Shown here: positions 49,200-58,782 of the stretch, piece after piece
How the letters are laid out: each line of letters begins with the position of its first letter
How positions within the stretch are numbered: position 1 is the stretch's first letter
Source of the DNA: Bacillus sp. X1(2014)
Lineage (GTDB): Bacteria; Bacillota; Bacilli; Bacillales_B; DSM-18226
Direction of reading: 5' to 3'
Assembly: GCF_007678255.1 (NCBI RefSeq)
Contig: NZ_VEED01000001.1
Coordinates: forward strand, 558,001 to 622,000
DNA: 64,000 nucleotides
Position numbers and translations under genes: made by a program
Notes under the pieces: model-generated
Told to the model about the DNA's origin: nothing
Database searches by the model: none
What the model saw: only the letters and a program-made list of their open reading frames with translations

Positions 49200-50069
49200 T
49201 CAGTAATAAGAAAAGAGAAGGTCGCTGATTTTGTCGGTCAGGCGTTTTTCGGTAAAGTAGGCGTGTAAGAGTTCGTTTTCATCTAGCATTCCCTTTTCCT
49301 TGCCATCAGCCTCGACGATGATTGGATGTTTGCAGCCGCGTTGGAACTTTTCTAAGACATGAATAAGTAAATCTTCTTCATTGGCCTCAATTGGTTTCAA
49401 TGTTTGCAGACTTGATTTCTTGCCATAATAGCGCTCCAATAAAAATCTCATAAAGATAAAGCGGCGCTGCTTCCACTCATGGTATAGCGAAAAATAAAGG
49501 AAGGCGATGATGACCCAGACATTGATATGTGTTGGGGCTGCTACAACAATAACCAGCGAAAAGATCGATAAACTAACCAAGGAAAGGATAAGCGTTAAGC
49601 GATGGGCGCTGGGGAAGGAACTTTTTAATGAAAGCAGTAAGAATACCAGTTTCCCGCCATCAAGCGGCCAAACAGGAAAGAGATTGAATATGAGTATCAT
49701 CATATTATAGCTAAAAAACAGGTGAAAAAGGTCCACAGATATCAGGTCCATACTAACCAATCCATAGGCTAAAGCTACCATCCACACATGCTGGAGCGGC
49801 CCGGCTAGAACGACAATCATCTCTTCTTTTAACGGGCGATTGCCATGCTCATCCATTTCGGCAACCCCGCCAAACGGCAGCAGGGTGATTTTTTTGATTC
49901 TCCATGAAAAAAAAGAAGCCGCAGCCGCATGCCCCAATTCATGGATGAAAATGATTCCTAGTAGTAAGCAAACCTCGAGGAAATGAGCTGTGGCAACGGA
50001 AAGTGCAATGACAATCCATAGTAATGGATGGATGCTGATCAATCGAAATAAATTAATAGCTTTATTCAA
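49200..50069 (-). CDS. spoIVFB: Stage IV sporulation intramembrane metalloprotease SpoIVFB
   Basis: A 289-residue site-2 protease that cleaves pro-sigma-K in the mother cell. The zinc motif HELGH is at 43-47 and the third ligand D137 is in PVWPLDGGK; both match the B. subtilis positions. About six membrane segments fill residues 8-200, and a C-terminal CBS-like domain (about 220-285, HPIIVEADGKEKGML) would sense ATP. It starts at TTG 50069, inside the end of spoIVFA (8-base overlap). Confidence 0.94.
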   Translation of the reverse strand: MNKAINLFRLISIHPLLWIVIALSVATAHFLEVCLLLGIIFIHELGHAAAASFFSWRIKKITLLPFGGVAEMDEHGNRPLKEEMIVVLAGPLQHVWMVALAYGLVSMDLISVDLFHLFFSYNMMILIFNLFPVWPLDGGKLVFLLLSLKSSFPSAHRLTLILSLVSLSIFSLVIVVAAPTHINVWVIIAFLYFSLYHEWKQRRFIFMRFLLERYYGKKSSLQTLKPIEANEEDLLIHVLEKFQRGCKHPIIVEADGKEKGMLDENELLHAYFTEKRLTDKISDLLFSYY

Positions 50070-50844
50070 AGCGTATCACCTGAATTGGGTCGATAAATTT
50101 ATCGTCTTTTTTTATAGCAAAGTAATATTTACCTTTATCATCACCAGTGGATCCAGAGACGGTGCCAACTACTTGTCGTTTTTCGACATACTCATATAAC
50201 TTAACGTCGATTTCATCTAAATTCCCATACCATGTTTCCGTTTTATCGGCATGTTGAACGACGACTGTTTTCCCAAGGCCTTCTTTTACACCTGCAGACA
50301 TAACAAAGCCCTCATTAATCGTTTGGACGGATGCCCCTTTTCCCGTTTCAATCATAATTCCCTGCCCGTTCTTTTCGAAGTTTTCGAGGATTTTCCCCAT
50401 CGCTGGGACGGAAAACTCAGTTTCAACCACCTCTTTTTTCTCCGTTTGATCTTTATCCGAAAAAGGTAAAAGGGCTAAAGGTTTTCCAAACTTGCTTTCG
50501 TACCAGTTTGATACGGTCGCAAACTTAAAATCCTGGTCCATTGTTTTAGTCACCATGTCTCTCGCTGGGTCAAAGGCAGTGGAATGGTTCCGAAATAATA
50601 TCGCAACCACTAGAAATAGGAGGATAGAGGACAATATTTTAAAAAAGAAAACTTCCTTTTTAAATAATGGATGCCCATCCTCGCTATCACTCCCCTCTGG
50701 AGGAGTGTACTGATGAAAGCCATATTTTTCATCGTCACTTGGCCAAGCAATTTGGCGGTCGGGACTTTTTACAGATGTTGTTCCTTTATCATTTTTTCGC
50801 TTTGCGATTCGTCGCCGAATTTCTTCCGGTGTAGACCGCGCCAT
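50062..50844 (-). CDS. spoIVFA: Stage IV sporulation protein SpoIVFA
   Basis: A 260-residue membrane protein that holds SpoIVFB inactive until SpoIVB cleaves it. The N-terminal cytosolic part (1-72) is charged, followed by one transmembrane segment (about 72-92, FFKILSSILLFLVVAILF) and an extracytoplasmic LytM/M23-like domain (about 150-258) that lacks the full zinc-ligand set (VMSAGVKEGLGKTVVVQHADKTETWYGNL), so it is probably not a peptidase. ATG 50844 is chosen because AGGGTGG precedes it at normal distance. It is coupled to spoIVFB. Confidence 0.92.
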   Translation of the reverse strand: MARSTPEEIRRRIAKRKNDKGTTSVKSPDRQIAWPSDDEKYGFHQYTPPEGSDSEDGHPLFKKEVFFFKILSSILLFLVVAILFRNHSTAFDPARDMVTKTMDQDFKFATVSNWYESKFGKPLALLPFSDKDQTEKKEVVETEFSVPAMGKILENFEKNGQGIMIETGKGASVQTINEGFVMSAGVKEGLGKTVVVQHADKTETWYGNLDEIDVKLYEYVEKRQVVGTVSGSTGDDKGKYYFAIKKDDKFIDPIQVIRFE

Positions 50845-50921
50845 TTCCATCCACCCTTTTCACACTAATTTGTACAAGTCTATGAAGAGGAATGAAAGAG
50901 TATGTCTTGAAAATAAAACAA

Positions 50922-50945
50922 CCTGTCCACAAGTGAGTGGACAGG
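50922..50945 (-). terminator. Terminator of the maf-radC-mre-min unit
   Basis: CCTGTCCAC / GTGGACAGG hairpin with a 6-base loop after minD. The minus strand continues TTGTTTTATTTTC. Confidence 0.85.
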
Positions 50946-50966
50946 CTGACATATAGCGGCACTTTT

Positions 50967-51770
50967 TTAACGGACACCAAAAAATTTCTTAATTTTGGTA
51001 AACATTCCCTTGTCTGCATTTTCAAGTGACTGCAGCGGGATTGATTCACCAAGGATTCTTCTCGCAATATTTCGGTACGCAATTGATGCTTTGTTATTCG
51101 GATTGAGGGCAATTGGTTCCCCGTGATTAGAAGCTTTAATCACTTCATCATCATCAGCGACAATGCCGATGAGTTCGATGGAAAGATGCTGTGTAACCTC
51201 ATCAATCTCGAGCATATCCCCATTTTTGACCATATGATTTCGGATCCGGTTGATGACTAATTTTGGCGACTCCATATTCGGTTGTTTCTCAAGCAGACCA
51301 ATGATCCGGTCCGCATCACGGACGGCAGAAGCCTCTGGTGTTGTCACGACGATCGCCTTGTCAGCCCCAGCAATCGCATTTTGGAACCCTTGCTCAATAC
51401 CCGCTGGGCAATCAATAATAATATAATCGTAGTCCTGCTTTAGTTCGACGATTAATTCTTTCATTTGCTCTGGCTTCACGGCTGATTTATCAACGGTTTG
51501 TGCTGCTGGCAATAAGTATAATAACCCATCAAAACGTTTATCCTTCACAAGGGCTTGATGGATTTTGCATCTTTTTTCAACAACATCGACAAGATCATAA
51601 ATAATTCTGTTTTCAAGTCCCATGACTACATCCAAGTTACGAAGACCGATGTCAGTATCTACTAAACATACTTTTTTACCTTGAAGGGCTAAGGATGTGC
51701 CGATATTAGCAGAAGTTGTTGTTTTTCCTACGCCACCCTTACCGGATGTAATTACGATTGCCTCTCCCAC
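50967..51770 (-). CDS. minD: Septum site-determining ATPase MinD
   Basis: A 267-residue deviant-Walker ATPase: KGGVGKTT at 11-18 with both signature lysines (K11 and K16), switch motif DTDIGLRNLD near 38-47, and DCPAGIE near 120. The C-terminal amphipathic membrane-targeting helix is at about 255-267 (GMFTKIKKFFGVR). It recruits MinC to the membrane to block polar division. Start GTG 51770 follows GGGGG. It is immediately downstream of minC. Confidence 0.97.
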   Translation of the reverse strand: MGEAIVITSGKGGVGKTTTSANIGTSLALQGKKVCLVDTDIGLRNLDVVMGLENRIIYDLVDVVEKRCKIHQALVKDKRFDGLLYLLPAAQTVDKSAVKPEQMKELIVELKQDYDYIIIDCPAGIEQGFQNAIAGADKAIVVTTPEASAVRDADRIIGLLEKQPNMESPKLVINRIRNHMVKNGDMLEIDEVTQHLSIELIGIVADDDEVIKASNHGEPIALNPNNKASIAYRNIARRILGESIPLQSLENADKGMFTKIKKFFGVR

Positions 51771-51771
51771 T

Positions 51772-52452
51772 TTAATGTCCCCCTTCTAATCTCGTTAAAT
51801 TTGGTCTTAATTGGATTAACACTTGTAATCTATCAACAATGATTTGACGGCTTTCATCGATGTATGCACATTCCATTTCCCGTTTTTCATTGCTTTGAAA
51901 GCTGTCTGGTGCTCTATTTAAGCAATCACTAATTCGAAGCTGAGATGGCTTCATGCTGGATGCGGCAATGACTGCGTCATCATTCCCATAGCAACCTGCA
52001 TGAGCTATCCCCTTTAACGTTCCCATGATAAAGATGTTTCCACCTGCAATGACCGTTCCACCTGGATTGACATCGCCAATTAACAACAGGTCTCCTGGGA
52101 CTTCGAGGACTTGTCCCGAACGAATAATTCTAGAAACAGTCATTACCTCCGTTTCGGCCAATAATTCCTCAGCTTCATCCTTCGTGATTACATTCGATTC
52201 AATTTCATCCACAACAAAATTCTTTTTTTGGCGAATCAATTCTTTTAGTTCTTCCCGCTGCGGTTCCGTTAAATAGCGGTTACCAATTTCCACTTTGACA
52301 GAGGTTAAATGACGCTCATCCTGTGTACTGGAGTTGGCTGAAAGTTTATGATCAAGTTCCCTTTTTAGTTCTTCGTAGGAACAACTATCATCAAGATGAA
52401 GGACAAGTCCTTCCTTTGTCCCCTTTATTGTAACATTTTGCCGTTTTTTCAT
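51772..52452 (-). CDS. minC: Septum site-determining protein MinC
   Basis: A 226-residue FtsZ inhibitor. The N-terminal domain (1-100) starts [19 protein letters not shown]. The C-terminal right-handed beta-helix (about 105-210, [23 protein letters not shown] then [17 protein letters not shown]) binds MinD. It is one base upstream of minD and 153 bases after mreD; no terminator is visible in that gap. Confidence 0.95.
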   Translation of the reverse strand: MKKRQNVTIKGTKEGLVLHLDDSCSYEELKRELDHKLSANSSTQDERHLTSVKVEIGNRYLTEPQREELKELIRQKKNFVVDEIESNVITKDEAEELLAETEVMTVSRIIRSGQVLEVPGDLLLIGDVNPGGTVIAGGNIFIMGTLKGIAHAGCYGNDDAVIAASSMKPSQLRISDCLNRAPDSFQSNEKREMECAYIDESRQIIVDRLQVLIQLRPNLTRLEGGH

Positions 52453-52605
52453 GGAGAATTTTTCACCTCATAATAAGAAAGCAATTTCGAAAACAAGCCA
52501 GTTCGAGAGGAATATGGATCCTCTAGCCTATTTCGAATCAATAGTCATACTATCCTAATAAAATTTCGACACGATGCGTCCATTCTCCTCTTTTTTAATG
52601 AAAAA

Positions 52606-53124
52606 TCATTCGGCTCTTATTGCTTCCGAATGTTTTTCAAAAAGCCACTTTAATGGGTAGGCAGCAATGAGCGTAACAACTGCATTTAAGATAAGGCTTG
52701 GGTAAAAACGCAAGTTCATATAACTGATAAAATCAAGGTCTGTTACATGAATTAAATAGTTCATTTCATAAACACCAATCTCTAATAGTGAAACACCAAG
52801 AACGGCCGCAAGAAATGCCGTAATAATATTAGATTGTAAAACCTGCAATAGCTTATAAATCAGATAAGAGATAAATGGAAATAAGAAAAAGTAGATCCCG
52901 ATAATTTCAACATATACGACATCAAATAAAAGTCCAAAAATGGCCGCATAAATAATTCCATGTTTTCTTCCGACAAAAATCGTTAAAAACAAAATAGCAA
53001 TAAAAAGAAAGTGAGGGACAAATATTCGTTCAAACCCGAAAACCTTCTCGGGTAAATACTCCACAAAAAGACTTTCTACAATAAAAAGCAACAAAAATAA
53101 AAGAGGAAGAAGGAATTTTCTCAC
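52606..53124 (-). CDS. mreD: Rod shape-determining protein MreD
   Basis: A 172-residue protein with about five membrane segments (4-20, 36-53, 62-90, 95-118 and 140-160), as is normal for MreD. It belongs to the elongasome with MreC and RodA/PBP2. Start GTG 53124 overlaps the mreC stop by four bases (GTGA), so it is coupled. Confidence 0.93.
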   Translation of the reverse strand: MRKFLLPLLFLLLFIVESLFVEYLPEKVFGFERIFVPHFLFIAILFLTIFVGRKHGIIYAAIFGLLFDVVYVEIIGIYFFLFPFISYLIYKLLQVLQSNIITAFLAAVLGVSLLEIGVYEMNYLIHVTDLDFISYMNLRFYPSLILNAVVTLIAAYPLKWLFEKHSEAIRAE

Positions 53125-54002
53125 AAATCTTTCTCCTTCCCATCTGTTGATTGCATATCTACTGGCTGGGTCATTAACCTTTTAATAACAATAACATTTT
53201 CAATATCATAAAAGTCTGCACCAGGCTGCACTAAAGCCGTTTGATTTAATCCATACTGATCGGGCTTTACATCAACCACTTTCCCAATCAGCAGTCCTTT
53301 CGGAAAAACTCCGCCTAGGCCAGATGTGATCACTTTTTGCCCTTTTTCAATTTTTTCCCCGGATGGTATGGCTTTAACTAAAAGTAGTTTTCGTTTGTCA
53401 TCAAACCCTTGGACAAATCCATATACATCTTTCTTGCCCTGCACAACAGCTGAGATACGATTTTTTGGATCCATAGCACTTAACAGTTGAATGGTTGAAC
53501 TAAATTGTGTTACATTTTTGACTTTACCTACCAAGCCGGTTGCCGTAACAACAGCCATATTTTTTTTGATGCCATTTAATTTGCCTTTGTCGATAATAAT
53601 CATTTCATGCCAACGATCAGGGTTTCTGCCAATTACGGTAGCTGGTAATGGTTTGAAGTCTCTCAGGGTTCTTTTTTCACCGAGAATGTCACGTAATTCT
53701 TCATTGTCTTGTTTCAGCTCTTGTACTTGTGCTTCAAGATTGACAATTTTTTCAACCCGCGATTTTAATTCCTTATTCTCATCGTATGTATTTTGCAAAT
53801 CCTGGAGATTTTCAAAAAAGCCTGTCACAAAATGAGTAGGCTTTGAAACCAGGGATTGAACCCAGCCGGTGGTATCTTTTAGAAATTGCTCCGGCCAGGA
53901 TAGTTTACTTCTCTCCCTTAAAGAAAACCCAATCAATGCCACGAGAACAATGATGCTGACAAGCAAAATAATCAGACGTTTATTCAGAAAGAACTGTGGC
54001 AT
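53121..54002 (-). CDS. mreC: Rod shape-determining protein MreC
   Basis: A 293-residue protein: one N-terminal membrane segment (about 9-25), a coiled coil (about 60-107, rich in Glu and Lys heptads), and two extracellular beta-barrel domains (about 115-275), including ATVIGRNPDRWHEMIIIDKG and ITSGLGGVFPKGLLIGKVV. The ATG has AGAGGTG upstream. It lies between mreB and mreD in the usual order. Confidence 0.95.
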   Translation of the reverse strand: MPQFFLNKRLIILLVSIIVLVALIGFSLRERSKLSWPEQFLKDTTGWVQSLVSKPTHFVTGFFENLQDLQNTYDENKELKSRVEKIVNLEAQVQELKQDNEELRDILGEKRTLRDFKPLPATVIGRNPDRWHEMIIIDKGKLNGIKKNMAVVTATGLVGKVKNVTQFSSTIQLLSAMDPKNRISAVVQGKKDVYGFVQGFDDKRKLLLVKAIPSGEKIEKGQKVITSGLGGVFPKGLLIGKVVDVKPDQYGLNQTALVQPGADFYDIENVIVIKRLMTQPVDMQSTDGKEKDL

Positions 54003-54087
54003 GATTATACACCTCTATTTTTCTAGATAAAAAGTATCGTTTTTTTAATTTTAAATATGCCTTATGTGCCGAATAGCACAATCTAAT

Positions 54088-55110
54088 CTAACGCGAATCT
54101 CTTGATTTATTTTTAAATAAATGAATATGATCCAATGCTTTTCCTGTCCCAATGGCCACGCAATCAAGCGGATTCTCTGCAATCAGCACCGGCATTTTCG
54201 TTTCTTCACTTATAACCCTGTCCAAATTTCGGAGCAGTGCACCGCCGCCGGTTAGAACAATCCCACGGTCCATAATATCTGCCGCAAGTTCAGGTGGTGT
54301 TTTTTCTAATGTATTCTTGACTGCTTCGACAATCGCAGTTACGGTATCTTTTAATGCACCAGCAATTTCTTTGGCCGTGATTTCAATCGTCTTTGGTAGG
54401 CCTGTTAATAAATCTCGGCCGCGAATTTCCATATTGTCGACGCCTTCAGCGTCCCCAGCCGAGCCAATTTCCATTTTAATCGTTTCTGCCGTACGGTCCC
54501 CGATCATCAAATTATAGTTTTTTCTAATATAAGTAATAATCGAATCGTCCATTTCATCGCCAGCCACTCGAATGGATATGCTTGTAACGATTCCACCTAA
54601 TGAAATGATCGCCACTTCGGTGGTTCCACCGCCAATATCAACGACCATGCTGCCGGTTGGTTCCCAGACTGGTAAATTTGCACCAATTGCTGCTGCGAAT
54701 GGCTCTTCAATCGTATACGCATCCTTAGCCCCAGCTTGTTTCGTTGCATCGATGACTGCTCGTTCTTCAACTGCGGTAATCCCAGAAGGCACACAAACCA
54801 TAACATAAGGATTCCCAGTAAACACGTTTTTACTTTTTTGTGCTTGACGAATATGGTACTTCATCATGGCAGCAGTTGTTTCAAAATCAGCGATGACGCC
54901 ATCCTTCATCGGTCTCATTGCGACAATATTCCCCGGTGTCCGTCCAATCATATTTTTCGCGTCATTACCAACGGCGACAATGTTTTTTGTATCAGTCTGC
55001 ATTGCCACAACGGATGGCTCGCGCAGAACAATTCCTTTTCCTTTTACATATACAAGGGTATTTGCAGTCCCCAAGTCAATCCCAAGATCTCTTGCTCTAA
55101 TTCCAAACAT
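54088..55110 (-). CDS. mreB: Rod shape-determining actin homologue MreB
   Basis: A 340-residue bacterial actin. The ATP-binding elements are phosphate 1 [10 protein letters not shown] (about 12-21), connect 1, phosphate 2 [12 protein letters not shown] (about 160-171) and the adenosine motif [13 protein letters not shown] (about 288-300). The N-terminal amphipathic stretch [10 protein letters not shown] anchors filaments to the membrane. GGGAG precedes the ATG. A 162-base gap to radC may hold its own promoter, but none is clear to me. Confidence 0.98.
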   Translation of the reverse strand: MFGIRARDLGIDLGTANTLVYVKGKGIVLREPSVVAMQTDTKNIVAVGNDAKNMIGRTPGNIVAMRPMKDGVIADFETTAAMMKYHIRQAQKSKNVFTGNPYVMVCVPSGITAVEERAVIDATKQAGAKDAYTIEEPFAAAIGANLPVWEPTGSMVVDIGGGTTEVAIISLGGIVTSISIRVAGDEMDDSIITYIRKNYNLMIGDRTAETIKMEIGSAGDAEGVDNMEIRGRDLLTGLPKTIEITAKEIAGALKDTVTAIVEAVKNTLEKTPPELAADIMDRGIVLTGGGALLRNLDRVISEETKMPVLIAENPLDCVAIGTGKALDHIHLFKNKSRDSR

Positions 55111-55272
55111 AGTTTTGTATCTCCCTTTCTGAACCGTAATGCAAAAACTCCAATAGATAGATAATCACTTTACTATCATGTCTTTTTTCCTAATATTTAT
55201 CTAGTTTAATCTTTAAGAAGTCCTAAAAAATCATAACCATTATTATAACTCAACGTCAAATAAAATCATAGT

Positions 55273-55962
55273 TTATAAATAACCTTTTTCCTTCAAACTC
55301 ACAAACTTATTCTCGCCGATGATTAAATGATCGAGGAGATCAATGCCAATAATCTTTCCGCATTCGACAAGCCGCTTCGTGACCTCAATGTCTTCGCGGC
55401 TTGGAGCCGGATCGCCACTAGGATGGTTATGGGCTGCAATAATTGAGGCGGCAGACCGCTTTAACGCCTCGCGAAACACCTCTCTTGGGTGGACGATCGA
55501 GGCGTTTAAGCTTCCGATGAAAATGGTTTGTTTATGAATAACTTGGTTCTTTGTGTTTAGGTACAAACAAACAAAATGCTCTTGTGATAAAAAGCGCATA
55601 TCATTCATGACATACTTTGCTCCGTCTTCCGGGGAGCGGATGACATAGCGGTCCTTATAGTCGAGGTTGGTAATCCTTCTGCCAATTTCGACTGCGGCGA
55701 GGATTTGGATGGCCTTGGCAGAACCAATCCCTTTGATTTCGGTCATCTCTTCTAATGTCGCTGCTTTTAATAGACGTAACCCTTCAAAATGAGTTAACAG
55801 CCGGTTGGATAATTGCAGGACCGACTCGTCTTTTGTTCCGGTTCGCAGCAAAATAGCGATCAGTTCATGATTCGATAAGCTTTGTGGGCCATGCTGAACA
55901 AACCGTTCTCTGGGTCTTTCATCTTGAGGGAAATCACGGATCATTAATGTATTGGTGGACAC
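55273..55962 (-). CDS. radC: JAB/MPN domain protein RadC
   Basis: A 229-residue protein with an N-terminal helix-hairpin-helix segment (EEMTEIKGIGSAKAIQILAAVEIGRR) and a C-terminal JAB domain (about 108-228). Its metal motif HNHPSGDPAPSREDIEVT is complete. Start GTG 55962 follows GGGAGG; the open frame extends to 55998 without a site. The historical link to radiation resistance is not supported in E. coli, and its biochemical role is unclear. It sits between maf and mreB as in B. subtilis. Confidence 0.94.
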   Translation of the reverse strand: MSTNTLMIRDFPQDERPRERFVQHGPQSLSNHELIAILLRTGTKDESVLQLSNRLLTHFEGLRLLKAATLEEMTEIKGIGSAKAIQILAAVEIGRRITNLDYKDRYVIRSPEDGAKYVMNDMRFLSQEHFVCLYLNTKNQVIHKQTIFIGSLNASIVHPREVFREALKRSAASIIAAHNHPSGDPAPSREDIEVTKRLVECGKIIGIDLLDHLIIGENKFVSLKEKGYL

Positions 55963-56004
55963 TTTTTTTCCTCCCTTATTAAGGGAGTTAATGAACAAAA
56001 AAGT

Positions 56005-56577
56005 TTAATACGGCAACTGGTAGCCTGCCTTTTTCAATTCTCTAACCAAACGTGAAACAGGCAGTCCGACAACCGCAAAATAGTCTCCATTTATTTTTTT
56101 GACAAGCATGCTTCCGAGCTGCTGAATGCCATATGCACCTGCTTTATCAAGCGGTTCACCACTTTTTACATACGCCCGTATTGAGTCGTCCGTTAACTCC
56201 CAAAACCAAACTTCTGTTCTTTCATAAAACTTTGTTGTCCCTGCTTTCGACACAATTGAAACACCTGTAAATACTTCATGCTGACGACCTGACAAGCTTT
56301 TTAACATGGTAAACGCTTCTGCTTCATCTGCGGGCTTTCCTAAAATTTGATTATTCGCAACAACAATGGTGTCCGAGCCAATTACAAAGGCATCCTGGTT
56401 TTCTTTAAAAACGGTTTGTGCCTTTCGGTCGGCTAACTCCATCACTACATCTTTAGGAGCGAGAGCTGGGTCAAAACTTTCATCAACTTCACTGCTTGAG
56501 ATCGCGAATGTTAAACGGAGAGTTTCTAGAAGTTCTTTTCGCCGTGGAGAAGAAGAGGCTAAAATGAGGTTCTGCAT
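56005..56577 (-). CDS. maf: Maf nucleoside triphosphate pyrophosphatase
   Basis: A 190-residue house-cleaning NTPase of the Maf/YhdE class that hydrolyses dTTP/UTP and modified analogues. Signature residues are SSSPRRKELL at 8-17, SEVDES near 37, and GSDTIV near 68-73. Overexpression in B. subtilis blocks septation. It is the first gene of the shape-gene unit, seven codons or so before the radC start region. Confidence 0.95.
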   Translation of the reverse strand: MQNLILASSSPRRKELLETLRLTFAISSSEVDESFDPALAPKDVVMELADRKAQTVFKENQDAFVIGSDTIVVANNQILGKPADEAEAFTMLKSLSGRQHEVFTGVSIVSKAGTTKFYERTEVWFWELTDDSIRAYVKSGEPLDKAGAYGIQQLGSMLVKKINGDYFAVVGLPVSRLVRELKKAGYQLPY

Positions 56578-56724
56578 TCGATCACCTTACCTTTAGGGTA
56601 CGTATTAGGGAGATACAATTCAATCCTATCAGAAATTACAGTAGCAAACAATTTTTATATAATTAAATTTTGATGGAATTTGTAAAATTATGCAGAGGTT
56701 TTTCATTTTTTGAAAAGACGAAAA

Positions 56725-56746
56725 GCCTACCAAGAATTTGATAGGC
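56725..56746 (-). terminator. Terminator of spoIIB
   Basis: GCCTACCAA / TTGATAGGC hairpin (one G-T pair in RNA), followed on the minus strand by TTTTCGTCTTTTC. Confidence 0.8.
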
Positions 56747-56784
56747 CTTATTTCCCGGAAAATATCGATGAGTGTCGATATAAA

Positions 56785-57867
56785 TTAATTTGAGAAATAT
56801 ATCGACAAAAAGTTTAGTAAATGCTCTTGGGCGTCTCTAAGATTTTTCTCGTCTTTTGATTCTTGAAATGCATTTACTTTTTCGTTTGCACTGACCAATT
56901 CTGCTTTTAGATCTTTAATCTTTTCATTTTTTACACTAGTTTTTAATGGTGATTCGATGTCTTTAAGTACTTTACTTGCTTCCTCCGAAAGATCCTTTGT
57001 CACGACCGCATTTGAGGTGGTAAGTGAGAGCGTTTGATAGATAGTCGGTACTGCTTTTAAGAAGGTCTTTTCTTTATCTGTAATATTAGAAAACTTTTTT
57101 TCCTCTAATAACAAGGGTTTTGCAAATACATCTTCAATACCATTTTCTTTATATTGGGCTCCTAATGCTTTAGCACCTTCAATGGAGTCAGCCACACCTA
57201 GAAATAAATAATACTTGCCATCCATTTCTACTGTTTCGGATGGAACATTTTTCGCGGATAGATTATCCGAAGTTTCCTTAGCTCCAGAATCTGACGAAAA
57301 AACCCCGCCTTGAATGACATAGGTCGTTAACTGGGAAATGGAAGCAGCTGAAGTATTTTTGGCTTCTGCTGTTTTCGTTTCAGTACTGCTGGCAGGCTTG
57401 TCCGTGACCTCAGTTGGTACTGTTGTCACCGTTTTGTCAGATGGAGATGTGATGACTAACTTCAGCATCACTATTCCAATTGTTGTTCCGATTAAAATAG
57501 CGAATGCAGCAGAAATTAAGATGGAACCTAAGGGCCGGCTATTTTTCTTTTTGATATTCGATGTGAATGTTGTTATTTTGGGTAGAGACGTTTTTTTGCT
57601 CGTTTGACTCGGTATAATTTTGAACTCCTCAATTTCATTATCGGAGGACTCAGGAATAATCCAGTCAAAACTTTCGTCAACTGATTCCTGTGCTGCTGCC
57701 GTTTCACTAGTAACATCTGATTCTGTAAGTTCCGTATTAATTTTTATTATTCTTGGAACGGGATCGATATTAGTTTCAACCTCTTCTTTGGGAGGAACTT
57801 CTTGAATGGGCGGGTTTTCTGCATTTAATTTGATCTTAATTGTATTGCCTTTGTTAGGCTTGTCCAC
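56785..57867 (-). CDS. spoIIB: SPOR-domain protein, stage II sporulation protein B (SpoIIB)
   Basis: A 360-residue protein with an acidic cytosolic N-terminus (about 1-115), one transmembrane segment (about 117-140, GSILISAAFAILIGTTIGIVM), a Thr/Ala/Lys linker, and a SPOR-like peptidoglycan-binding domain (about 180-255, TYVIQGGVFSSDSGAKETSDNL). A C-terminal helical region follows. SpoIIB localises to the division septum and helps engulfment and septal thinning. The start is placed at GTG 57867 (MDKPNKGNT), nine bases after AGAGAGGAG; a longer frame begins at 57909. The location next to maf matches B. subtilis. Confidence 0.85.
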   Translation of the reverse strand: MDKPNKGNTIKIKLNAENPPIQEVPPKEEVETNIDPVPRIIKINTELTESDVTSETAAAQESVDESFDWIIPESSDNEIEEFKIIPSQTSKKTSLPKITTFTSNIKKKNSRPLGSILISAAFAILIGTTIGIVMLKLVITSPSDKTVTTVPTEVTDKPASSTETKTAEAKNTSAASISQLTTYVIQGGVFSSDSGAKETSDNLSAKNVPSETVEMDGKYYLFLGVADSIEGAKALGAQYKENGIEDVFAKPLLLEEKKFSNITDKEKTFLKAVPTIYQTLSLTTSNAVVTKDLSEEASKVLKDIESPLKTSVKNEKIKDLKAELVSANEKVNAFQESKDEKNLRDAQEHLLNFLSIYFSN

Positions 57868-57931
57868 AAAACCGTACTCCTCTCTCTTCCGATGGGTCAT
57901 TGGCTTCATCCTATCACAAAGGCAAAAAAAA

Positions 57932-57958
57932 ATAACAAGACTTTTGTCGTCTTGTTAT
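57932..57958 (-). terminator. Terminator of the pil operon
   Basis: ATAACAAGAC / GTCTTGTTAT hairpin with a 7-base loop, followed on the minus strand by nine T. It separates pilO from spoIIB. Confidence 0.9.
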
Positions 57959-58002
57959 CGTAGACTTTCGCCAAATTATTTACTAGTTTGTTATGGTGAT
58001 AA

Positions 58003-58782
58003 TTATGGCTGTGTGTCCGTCGTAGCAGAGAATTGGCTTAGTGGGTTGTCTTTACCAGCTGGTTTAGGTGCATCAATCTTTGGCAACTCTCCCGCTAAGT
58101 CATCTAGAGTTGGCATATAAAATGCAGAAATTGTCAGACTGTAGGTTAAAGGCTGATCTTCTTGATCTAAACTTGTGATCTCTTGACCGCCTGAATAACT
58201 GATCGATTCAACCACGATAATCCGTTTTAAAGATTCAAGTGTTTCAATGAACTTTTCTAGCTTTTCATAGCTAGGTGATTCTACGCTCAATGAAACGGTC
58301 AGTTTCTTCATGCCTGTAGTTTGGGTGGTACCCGCTTGTTGTGCCGCCGGGTCTTGAGTAGCTGATGTTTGAGCAGTTTCAGTTTGATTTGTTGTAGTTT
58401 GTTGACCATTAGCATTTTCAGCATTTGTTTGGTCAGTGGTCGTTACATCCACGTCTTTTGAAAAACTCATGGAACTAATCTTACTATCAGAGATATTTTC
58501 TGCTTTTTCTAAGTCCAGAATTAACTGTTCCTGTAAAGGCTTAACAGGTAACTTTTTCTGTAATTCCTTCGTATCTTCGGAAGTTTTTTGGGTTTCCTCA
58601 GCGTTTTTTTGACTGACGATTTCCAATAACTTTTGTTCAGACTCAAGTGACTGCTGCTTCATTTCTAAATCTGATTTTAAAGGAGCCAGTTTAAAGAATT
58701 GAGCATAAACGATATATAATACGACTAAAAGAGCGACACCAGCAATGATTAGTCCTTGTTTTTTTGAGAAACGGAGCTTCAT
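58003..58782 (-). CDS. pilO: Type IV pilus assembly protein PilO-like
   Basis: A 259-residue bitopic protein: cytosolic start, one transmembrane segment (about 10-28, GLIIAGVALLVVLYIVYAQFF), a coiled coil (about 34-75), then a ferredoxin-like domain (about 85-235). A Thr/Gln/Asn/Ala-rich stretch of about 45 residues (about 110-155, from VTTTDQTNAENANGQQ to QTTG) interrupts that domain. PilO pairs with PilN to form the alignment complex of the pilus motor. The start codon overlaps the pilN stop. It is the last pil gene and is identified mainly by position and architecture. Confidence 0.83.
   Translation of the reverse strand: MKLRFSKKQGLIIAGVALLVVLYIVYAQFFKLAPLKSDLEMKQQSLESEQKLLEIVSQKNAEETQKTSEDTKELQKKLPVKPLQEQLILDLEKAENISDSKISSMSFSKDVDVTTTDQTNAENANGQQTTTNQTETAQTSATQDPAAQQAGTTQTTGMKKLTVSLSVESPSYEKLEKFIETLESLKRIIVVESISYSGGQEITSLDQEDQPLTYSLTISAFYMPTLDDLAGELPKIDAPKPAGKDNPLSQFSATTDTQP

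Noticed and set aside
52453..52605. Possible terminator or promoter between mreD and minC
   Set aside because: I saw no convincing hairpin with a U tract and no clear -35/-10 pair, so nothing was annotated here.
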